Positions 55,719-64,000 of a DNA stretch of 64,000 nt are shown here, in pieces; position 1 is the stretch's first letter, and every line of letters begins with the position of its first letter. The stretch is from Chrysoporthe austroafricana (Eukaryota; Ascomycota; Sordariomycetes; Diaporthales; Cryphonectriaceae). The notes under the pieces were generated by a model that searched no databases, was not told where the DNA came from, and saw only the letters and a list, made by a program, of their open reading frames with translations. Made by a program: the position numbers and the translations under genes. The DNA lies in assembly GCA_001051155.2 (NCBI GenBank), contig JYIP02000009.1, forward strand, positions 1,922,001 through 1,986,000, read 5' to 3'.

Positions 55719-58490
55719 ATGGACCCCGCAGACACCTCGAGCCATGATGACATCAACTTCCATCACCCTTATTCACCCTACGACGTCCAGCTCGAGTTTA
55801 TGAGAGTAGCATACGACGTTCTTGAACGAGGTTCAGGCCAGATAGGCATCCTAGAAAGCCCAACAGGCACTGGCAAGTCTCTATCCCTCATCTGTGCATC
55901 GATGACATGGCTGCGCAACTTCAAGCGAAGACAGTTTGCTGCGGCGCTGCAGATCGATCCTGAAGAGGTAGAAGCCGAGCCGGATTGGATCATCGAGCAA
56001 ATGTTGAAGCGCAAGAAGAAAGAGCTATGGAGAAAGTGGGAGGAGCGTGAGACACGACTTGAGACGATACGCCAGAGGGAGAAACGAATGGAGGAGAGGG
56101 GCAGCAAGAGGCGACGCCTAGAAGGCCCAGGTCTCAAGCCAAGACCAGTCGACGAGGCAGAAGAGGTTGAATTCCTCCTTGAAGATTGGGACGAAAACAG
56201 GCAGAATGACCGCTCAGATGGACAGGACCCATTTTCATGCCTTAGCAAGGAGACGAGAGCCTTGCTACAGACGGTCGGCATGGGCAGCGTGGGTACGGAC
56301 GAGACTGAGGAGCAGCCACCGGAGGATGAGATCAAAGTGAGTCCAATATACGACAGCTGATGGAAAGAAGCATTTGCTGACAAAGTTCCCAGATCTATTA
56401 TGCCTCAAGGACGCACTCACAACTCACACAGTTCATTGCGGAGTTGCGGCGCCCAAGGTTCCAAACTTCTATAAGCGGAGACTTCGACACCCTAAATGTC
56501 ACGAGCGCCTCACCTGAACAGGAGCCTGTGAAACAAATTCCCTTATCATCACGGCAGAAGCTTTGCATCAACCCAGCTGTATCAAAGCTCGCCTCGCTTG
56601 CAGCCATCAACGACAGATGCAGCGAGCTGCAAAAGCCCAAATCCAAAGGCAGATGTCCGTTTCTCCCGAGTGCAGACAATCTCGTCGCAACTCACCAGTT
56701 TCGAGATGCAGCATTGGCAACACTGCCTGACATTGAGGACTTGCATCAGCTGGGCAAAGCACACCAGGTTTGCCCATATTATGCATCCCGCACGGCAATC
56801 CCGACTGCTGAGATAATTACTCTTCCTTACCCGCTACTTTTGCAAGATAGCGCACGAGAGGCGCTAGGAATCAACTTGCAGGGTAATATTGTGATTGTGG
56901 ACGAGGCCCACAACATCATGGATGCAGTCGCTAACGTGCATGCTGCTGAGATACGTTTGAGCGAGTTGAAGAGGGCAAGACAGATGCTGGGTGTGTACTT
57001 CAAACGATTTGGCAAGAAGCTGAAGGGAGAGAACAGAATCATGGTAACCCAGGTTGTCAAAGTTATTGATGGGCTGGCCGAGTGGTTGACAAGATCCTTA
57101 GACGCAAAGGTAAGATCGTGCGGACGGACACTCGTCAACCTGCAAGCTTGCTGATGATCTACAGAGCGAACACGGGATTGTAGAAGCTAATATTCTGATG
57201 AAGAGCAAGGGAGTCGATCAGATTAACATGTACCAATTGATAAAGTACATCCAGGAGTCGAAACTTGCGTTCAAAGTCGAGGGCTATGCTGCCCACGTCG
57301 AAGAGGCGGATACCAGCCCTGGCAATTCAAGATCGTCACCATCAAGTCCTGTACTACACAATTTTGTTTCCTTTCTCATCGCCCTCACGAATCCTTCAGA
57401 TGAGGGCCGGATATTCCACGAGAAGATCGCAACCGCTCCATCAGAACCGGCCGATGGCAAGCTCTCCTATCTCCTGCTCTCACCCATACACGCCTTCTCC
57501 TCCATCGCGACCTCTGCTCGAGCTGTCATCCTGGCGGGTGGAACCATGTCCCCCTTCGAAGACTATAAGACTCACCTTTTCCCCTACCTATCGCCGCAAT
57601 CAATCACCACCCTCAGCTGCGGCCACGTCATCCCTCCCTCAAATCTATGCGTCTGGACGCTAGCCTCCATGAGACCGAATACAACACATGCGAGCGATTT
57701 ATTCGAGTTCAGCTTCCAGAAGAGAAGCGACAGGGCCATGATCATGAAACTGGGCCAAGCCTTGTTGAACATGTGCTCCGTCATTCCGGATGGGGTCGTG
57801 GTCTTCTTCCCCAGTTATGGCTATCTAGATGAAGTTGTCGCAGGCTGGCAAGCTCCCGAATCAGCCGCGAGTGGCAAGACCATCTGGGATCGCCTCCAAA
57901 CAAGAAAAGCCGTCTTTCGGGACACCAAGGGCGCGTCCAGCGATGAAGTCCTCGAGACTTACAGCCGAAACATAATTGGTAGCGGTGATGACCAGCCCGC
58001 CACCAAGCCCACAACGCGCGGTGCTCTCCTTCTTAGTGTCGTGGGTGGCAAGATGAGTGAAGGCATCAACTTCTCTGATCGACTCGGCCGTTGCGTTGTC
58101 ATTGTTGGACTTCCATACCCGAACATCAACTCCCTAGAATGGAAGGCACGCATTGAGTACATAGAATCTGGCACCATCAAAAGACTCACTAGCCAAACAT
58201 CGGATATCAGCAAGGAACAGGCAACAGTGGAAGCAAAGCAGGTCGCGAGAGACTTCTACGAAAATGCGTGCATGCGCGCAGTAAACCAAAGTATCGGCCG
58301 AGCAATCCGGCATCGTAATGACTATGCGGCTATTATACTAGTCGACCGGCGCTTTGGCACCGAGAGAATTCGTGGCAAACTGCCAGCGTGGATCCGAGGA
58401 GGCATGGTGGATGGAAGTGAGGAAAGGGGCATGCAGGGACTAATGGGGGCGCTGAATGTGTTTTTTAAAGGGAAAAAACAAACACCTTAG
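55719..58490 (+). CDS. chl1: ATP-dependent DNA helicase CHL1 (DDX11/FANCJ family)
   Basis: 5'-3' Fe-S helicase of the XPD/FANCJ/RTEL/CHL1 group, required for sister-chromatid cohesion. Exons 55719-56336, 56393-57109 and 57165-58490 (introns 56 and 55 nt); 886 residues. The Walker A is S-P-T-G-T-G-K53-S and the Walker B is Asp376-Glu-Ala-His379. Four cysteines between the motifs (L-C-I-N-P, D-R-C-S, G-R-C-P-F, Q-V-C-P-Y-Y) match the 4Fe-4S ligands. The C-terminal motifs [13 protein letters not shown] and Q-S-I-G-R-A-I-R-H (motif VI) are complete. A Glu/Arg/Lys-rich insert follows motif I, as in CHL1/DDX11. A non-ATG open frame extends 5' of the start. Nuclear; an interaction with the cohesin-loading machinery is known for the family. 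Confidence 0.97.
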
Positions 58491-59272
58491 ATACAAATCA
58501 AGATATCCAGATGAGAGCCCTCGTACACATATGCACGAGCGACATATGCGTGGCAGTCCGAGTTCGGATTCTATGAGATAAATGGGATCGACCAAGCTCA
58601 GCAGCATGATACCATGAGAGATGTAACTTGGACTGTGGGGCGTTGCTTTGCTACTAATCTTGTCAATGTTATATTCACTTTGAGTTGGAAGGCTCGGATC
58701 ACAGCAATGAGTTTCTCTCGTCGCGACGACGTCTTGGTAAGGCTAGACTGCGCCTTTGGGTAGCAAGCCAAATAGATTGACCATCATCCGAGTTTATACC
58801 AACAGTTTTGCGCGAGTCCAGTTTCCCGAAGTGAAGAAGACTTTGAAAGCCTACACTGCCTCCACGGAACGCCACTACAAACAGGACTGTCCGTCTGATT
58901 AAAGCGGCCTAACTTGGCTCGTGTTATTGGCTTGCATATCTAGGTAGGGTTATGGAGTTGCTCGAGGCGCGTGAATAAGGGGGTCCTTTTTTGCTCGCTG
59001 TCCAGCGCCGTTTTTGACGCTAATGGGGGCCTGCACGGGCGATTGTCCGACCATAGCTGCCGGAATTATCTGCATGTTCACACGAGAGTGTTTCAGATTC
59101 CGAGTCTAGCGACTCATTACCGGATGAATCTAAAACATACGGTCTGAGCGCAACATACTGGAAGCCCCAACTTTATCCATCCATCAACAAAGCCGAGACT
59201 CTCAATGTACGGACTATTTGGCAGAAACCCAGTCATACCAACCCTTTGACATATTTATCACGGAATTGCCCA
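58491..59272. other. intergenic region (CHL1 3' / GT25 5')
   Basis: About 780 bp with no coding signal. Confidence 0.5.
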
Positions 59273-60750
59273 ATGCTGACATCGGCTTTAGCGTGGATAT
59301 GGATATTGTTGGTCGGGCTCGTGGTCAGTGACACCAAGCTACCATGGACTCCAACAACAGTAATGCATACGCCCAACAAAACCTCCCGAGTAAAGGATCA
59401 AGTTAAAGATAGAACCAATTCTGTTGGAGCCTACGCACGACTCACCGTCTACGTCGCCTTGGCTGGATTGTTCTTTTTCTCGTCTTCAATATCAGTCGAA
59501 AGGCCCCAGCGCGTTCACTCGAAGGATCCTGCTAGCAGGATAGAGCCTGAGCACTTGTCAGTTGAGTATGACATTGAAATGTCTAATCGAATGCAGAATG
59601 AGACAATGGAAAAGTTTCTTCATGAGGCGATACACAACGAGACTCTGGGTTTCCAGAAAATCTTCGTAGTCAACCTACCTGAGCGGACTGACAAGCGCGA
59701 TGGTTTGTCACTAGTGTCGGCGCTTTCAAAAATCAAGCTCACATGGACGAATGCAATTCGTGGCACGCAAGTTCCGGATAAAGCCTTGCCGTTGGGGGTT
59801 GATAGAAGGACCTGGAAGGACGGGGGCATTGGCTCGTGGCGAAGCCAGATGAATATCATTCGAACGTGCGTGGAAGATTACATCCTATCTTACCCCATTG
59901 GCCGAACAAAGATAACGGTCGTACTGATTGTGCTCACAGAATCGTCGATGAAAATATAGCAAGTGCTCTCATCCTTGAAGATGACGCCGATTGGGACGTT
60001 CGTCTCAAAGACCAGTTGGCCGCCATCTCTGACGGTACCCGCATCTTGCTCGATAGAGCGCACGCCGAGGACGCATTTATTTCAGCACTCACTCCTATAC
60101 AACGACAGCTCGATGAGATTATGTCTCCCTATGGCGATGGTTGGGATATTCTTTGGCTAGGCCACTGCGGTGAGACCTTCCCCGAGCGGATTCCCGGCCA
60201 TCACGAGATCTTCGACGCATCATCTACAAGGTATACATATTACGCAATGCAAGACGATGAGACACTTCCAGCAGATCCAACCCAGGTTGAAAGCTGGATA
60301 GCCGGCGACCTTGAGCGAGAACGGGGAACACGTTGGGTTCACTTCAGTGGCGGCCCAACATGCAGCCAGGCCTACGCCCTCTCACAGAGTGGCGCACGAA
60401 AGGTTTTACTTGCCCTAAGTGTGGGTGGGACCCTAGTCGAACAGCTTGACAACGCGATGAGCCACCTTTGCCGTGACCACACCCCTTGGGACTATCCGCA
60501 TGACACTCGGGGACCGCCAGGATATCCGGGTGCGAACATGCGATGCTTGAGTGTGAACCCGGCTGTGTTCTCGCAACATAAGCCAAGGGGTCGCAAGGCG
60601 GCTGAGTCAGATATTGAGTCGGTGGAAGATGGAAACGGATATAGAGAACAAGGCGAGTCACCTAACTTGGTATGGAGTGCAAGGTTGAACGTTCAGAATT
60701 TGATGATGGGGAGGCCCATGCAAGAGCAGAAGGTGGGCGCCCACAGTTGA
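59273..60750 (+). CDS. glycosyltransferase family 25-like protein
   Basis: Probable Golgi type II glycosyltransferase related to bacterial LPS galactosyltransferases and the GT25 domain of collagen galactosyltransferases. Exons 59273-59865 and 59940-60750 (74-nt intron, phase 2); 467 residues. The catalytic part begins at I-F-V-V-N-L-P-E-R-T-D-K-R and continues through G-S-W-R-S-Q-M to the metal-site motif L-I-L-E-D-D-A-D-W-D, rebuilt across the splice. G-P-T-C-S-Q-A-Y-A-L-S and D-N-A-M are also family-like. The N-terminus is uncertain: from 59273 there are two hydrophobic segments, while starting at the ATG 59363 leaves one signal anchor, which would suit a type II enzyme better. The sugar donor and acceptor are unknown; wall or glycoprotein glycosylation is inferred. 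Confidence 0.9.
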
Positions 60751-62052
60751 CTGGCCTGATAAGCATTTGTAATCGTAGGATATTGGAGGATTAGGGTGGA
60801 GAGACGACTTGTAATACTATTTCCCACTGAAAAGCTACATGCGACATCGACTTCAATCGTCCTTCATTTGTGAAGACTGGGTTGATGCTCATCTAGATAT
60901 TTATAGCATTCATTATATGCTCAAGTCTTTGAAGCACCTGATATCCGTCTTTCATTACAGCCACTAAACTAACTCAAAGTCAGTTTCAGGGTATATGTCA
61001 TTTGGTTTTGTCCAGGACGGAAGATTTGTTTCTTCTGTACAAACCCAACCCCCGGTTTCTGAATGAGTCTCCTATAGTATGATTCCCATTGTTGTTCCCT
61101 GCTTCCTCAAGTAGTCAGCATAAGCCAGTTTTCTTTGTTCGCCCACTGCACAAATAGCTGAAAGAGATCTTACCGTGCCTTTCGCGATAGTAATGCTGGA
61201 CGAACGCTACCATAATATAGAGAGAATTTTCATAAGGCCAGTGCCGCTAAAAAGGGTAGCTTTCTCGCCCGTTGGTAGACTATCCCACAAATTCGTCGCA
61301 GCCCATTTCTTAGTGCGTGCATCTTTAGTAATGTTACCGTTGCAAATATTATCTCGTGGGAAGAGGTGGGAATCCGAGTTGTAGACCTGTTTGTGCGGAA
61401 GCATGGTGGCTCGAGACCCGATTCAGGAAATCTGCTGGTGACGAAACACTTCACTCGACGCTTACACCCTGCGGTATACCGTTCGCAGTGAGAAATAGGG
61501 ATATTCTACCTACTACTTATACTGTCATTTCGGAATAGCAAAGCAATGATACGGGCTGAACCCCATGGGGAGAGTGTTAGAGGTTCGGACCTTGTCTTGA
61601 TGAGGATAGACTACACAATCGGGTTACCGGGAAAATTTTAAGTTTACCAAACTGACTCGACCATGCATATTGCGAGTTACCTCACACGCACATAACAATG
61701 GTGCACAAGGAAATACATGTGGCTGCGATGGGTTTGTGGTTGCAGCTCACACGTATTTATATGCCCAGAGCGTTCAAGGTTAAGCTCTTCTGGTGCCCCA
61801 CGTTTCCACAACGTCGGGTGATCCCATCGGCTTTTGCCCAACAGGCTCTCTTCCAAACCCACTATCCTCTAGGGCCCGCCGCTTCAATCGGAGTCGGTGT
61901 TGGCCTGGCAAATATGAAGAGAAACAGGCACCTTATCGAGCAGGAAGTAAAGTTAATCAATGCTGAGAATTCCATCTGCCTGTTACAAAAGAGAATGAAA
62001 GCAGCTGTATGAAGCTTATTCATGGCTATATAGAAGCACGAAAGAGCCAGGG
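60751..62052. other. 1.3-kb intergenic region
   Basis: No supported gene. A 104-codon plus-strand frame at 61698-62012 starts with ATG in good context but has no recognisable motif and is not called. Confidence 0.45.
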
Positions 62053-62071
62053 TTAGGGTGCTGGTTGCTCC
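62052..62071. repeat. 20-bp exact copy of window bases 1-20
   Basis: GTTAGGGTGCTGGTTGCTCC occurs at 1-20 and here in the same orientation. Here it covers the last six codons and stop of the kinase-like gene. It is too long to be expected by chance in 64 kb. Confidence 0.85.
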
Positions 62072-62946
62072 GACCCCTCCCCGGCTCGAATGCCAGCCAA
62101 TCTGCTCGGCAGAACCTCCAGTTCCCTGCGCATCGACTCGGGACTAGCAGTCTCAAGATCTTCAAAGTCGATTAATTTCACCCCTTCCTTTGTGACGAGC
62201 ATGTTGCCTCTGTGCACATCCCCATGTACAAGTCCCAGTTGGTGGAGCTTTTTCAGAGCGGCTTCGCAGGCGCTCAGGTCTTCGATAGAAGGAAGGCGTC
62301 CCTCTATCTTCTCCATCAAAAAACCTTTGATGCGTCCTTGTTCTTGAATATGGGCAAGAAAGCGTGGTGCCAGTCCAGAATCCTGAAGCAACTGATATGC
62401 TTTCGTCTCTCGTTCCATGAAAGGCAGCCTCCATTCGGTAACGGCAATCTTGGCAACCATTGTAGCTGGTGATGGAAGGCCGATTGGGTTGCTCGGAGGT
62501 AGAACAGCTTCGAAAATCCCTGCACGCGAAACCATTGTTCCAGTATCGATCAACTCTAAAGAGTCAACCTTGGCAGGATTCCATTGACAGATTACGACAG
62601 CTGGTGTTCGATTTAAATAGGAAATCTTCAAATCGCTACTGGTTTTATCTCGTGAGAGGCGAGCCACAGTCCATTCCTTTTCGTACGGAAGACGGGGTAG
62701 GACATTCAAAGGCAGCAGGAGGTCGTCGATGTCGAAAGTTCCTGAGCGATGAGGAGATGTTTGACCTGGTTTCCGAACCGCATTCGGATTTCGTGATCAC
62801 AAGGTCCCTGTTCTAGTAAAACTAGGGACAGCACGACTGGCTCGATTGGCGGCTCGACTGGCGGTTCCCTTTGGCGGCTCCGGGGGAGGCTCCTTTGGCT
62901 GCTCCGTTGGCGGCCCTGCAGCGTTATCGCCGAACATTGTCGCCAT
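62053..62946 (-). CDS. kinase-fold (APH/RIO-like) protein interrupted by in-frame TGA
   Basis: Fungal protein-kinase-like family member. The recognisable domain lies between about 62730 and 62053: an N-terminal block P-R-L-P-Y-E-K-E-W-T-V-A-R-L-S-R-D, a strand with M-V-A-K-I-A (ATP-site Lys), E-R-E-T-K-A-Y-Q-L-L, the catalytic loop L-V-H-G-D-V-H-R-G-N-M-L, and K-L-I-D-F-E-D where DFG is replaced by DFE. The stop is at 62053-62055. There is no ATG close to the domain; the nearest in-frame ATG is at 62946, after a Pro/Glu-rich leader (P-K-E-P-P-P-E-P-P). One TGA (62797-62799) interrupts that frame. A 57-nt frame-keeping intron with a weak donor (GTTTTA) could remove it; otherwise the gene is broken. 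The last six codons and stop are duplicated at window bases 1-20. Confidence 0.72.
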
Positions 62947-64000
62947 TGAGTGTCTCACTATATGTCGTTAGTGGCTGTATGTTAAGGAAAGTCAAACTTG
63001 CAAAAAGGACATGCACCTACTTGCCTTTTTCGTTTCTCCTGCTGAGAAGAATTGTATTCGGATGTTAGAGGAGCACTTCAGCTTTGATTGGAAATCGAGA
63101 TCGCTACCAAGCCTCTCGACGTAGGAGCTTGCCTGAGTTCTTCTTTAACCCTTTCAGTATTGCAGCCCTGGAAACGAAGCGTGCGCCCAATGAGTGACAT
63201 CGTAGTGGACCTCAGCTCAAAAATCGGACGGTGTACGATTCATTTGCACCTGCTCGGCTAGCTGTTGCTGCTGACAGCTGAAGATTCCCTGGGACCCGGG
63301 GCAGGATTGTGTTTCTTGTTGAGTTCCTTATAGATATGCATACGGAGTACAATGTCTAGGAGTAATGCTATGGATTTGAAACGTTCAATTTTAGTTTTAG
63401 ATCGTTAGAGGTCTTACATTGTACCCCAAAAGAATTTCTAAGCTTTATCTTGACATATGTAGCGGCATTCCCCTTATGATTTTTTAATTCCCCGGTTGCG
63501 GGGGCCCCTTGTCAGATTTCGAAATGGACCGGAGCATAAACTTCAGGGCGGCTGTGGCAGAGTGGCGCAGTTCAGAAGGTGAAAGTACCTGCCATGCTAC
63601 GAGATGCCATACATCTACAGTGTACATACGAAGTAGTAAATTATCTACGTTTTGCCAGAGCTGATAAGCAAACTGGGGCTCGCGTGCGCATTTCAAGCAA
63701 CGGTCCAGCCAAATCGCGGTGCACAGTGGAGGTAGTTCGAGTCAACGGCCGTCGATGCCTGCAAGCACACAGTCTCGCGGTTGATATCTCCTCCTGATAC
63801 TCTGCTGTCAGCCAGCATCATTATTGCAGTGTCAGGTCGGAAAACCACTGAAACTGTTTGACGGGGTTCTCTAACATGTAGCCCGTTAGTAAGTAATTGC
63901 TGCACTACATGCTCATAGCAACGCTGCGAGAAGCACGTATGGGTCCGGCTGCACCGCGATCCACAAAACAATTCTAGTGTTACAGCACACCCATACCGCG
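62947..64000. other. right-edge region, no gene recognised
   Basis: About 1 kb, AT-rich from 63300 to 63480, with no coding signal I can support on either strand. Confidence 0.45.

Noticed and set aside
38000..58490. Condensin, Cdc7 and CHL1 within 20 kb as a functional cluster
   Set aside because: They are separated by unrelated genes and gene deserts; proximity is most simply coincidental, apart from the head-to-head condensin/Cdc7 pair.
61698..62012. 104-codon frame downstream of GT25
   Set aside because: Good ATG context but no recognisable feature; insufficient support.

Overview
The window is nuclear DNA from a filamentous ascomycete (Pezizomycotina, most likely a Sordariomycete). The evidence is many short GT-AG introns (49-99 nt, plus a few longer ones), monocistronic genes on both strands, and fungal-only families: GH72 glucanosyltransferase with an X8 module, a PTH11-like rhodopsin-fold receptor, a Clr5-domain protein and a UstYa/DUF3328 oxidase. 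I cannot assign a genus. No rRNA, tRNA, CRISPR array, intact transposon or telomere array was recognised.

Layout. 0-12 kb: cytosolic-type sulfatase (-), GPI-anchored GH72/X8 wall enzyme (+), DHA1-type MFS exporter (-), 2OG-Fe(II) oxygenase (+), secreted SurE-like phosphatase with a 3' frame break (+). 12-31 kb is gene-poor accessory-type sequence holding a five-exon ferroportin-like metal exporter (-), a PTH11-like receptor (+), a Clr5 protein (-), a tiny two-exon secreted-peptide gene (-), a UstYa-like oxidase (+) and a possible broken secreted-protein relic. 33-45 kb is a compact housekeeping block: FCP1 CTD phosphatase (+), GRIM-19/NDUFA13 of complex I (+), condensin subunit 1 (-) and, divergent from it, Cdc7 kinase (+). 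45-52 kb is mostly empty apart from a PMP20/AspF3-type peroxiredoxin whose frame does not close cleanly. 52-61 kb holds a protein built of about 15 C-x4-C...C-x2-H repeats (+), a Myb/SANT-like protein (-), the CHL1/DDX11 helicase (+) and a GT25 glycosyltransferase (+). 61-64 kb has a kinase-fold protein (-) interrupted by an in-frame TGA.

The genes form no single operon-like system. The housekeeping set (FCP1, GRIM-19, condensin, Cdc7, CHL1) serves transcription, respiration and chromosome maintenance. The accessory genes concern wall remodelling, export, secretion and possibly peptide natural-product chemistry. The items most worth following are the Cys/His repeat protein; the secreted mini-gene beside a UstYa-like oxidase; two GC-AG introns; three genes with frame or stop lesions; and a 20-bp exact match between the left window edge and the 3' end of the kinase-like gene at the right edge. 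Exon boundaries were inferred by eye from reading-frame continuity, splice consensus and remembered family conservation, with no transcript data.
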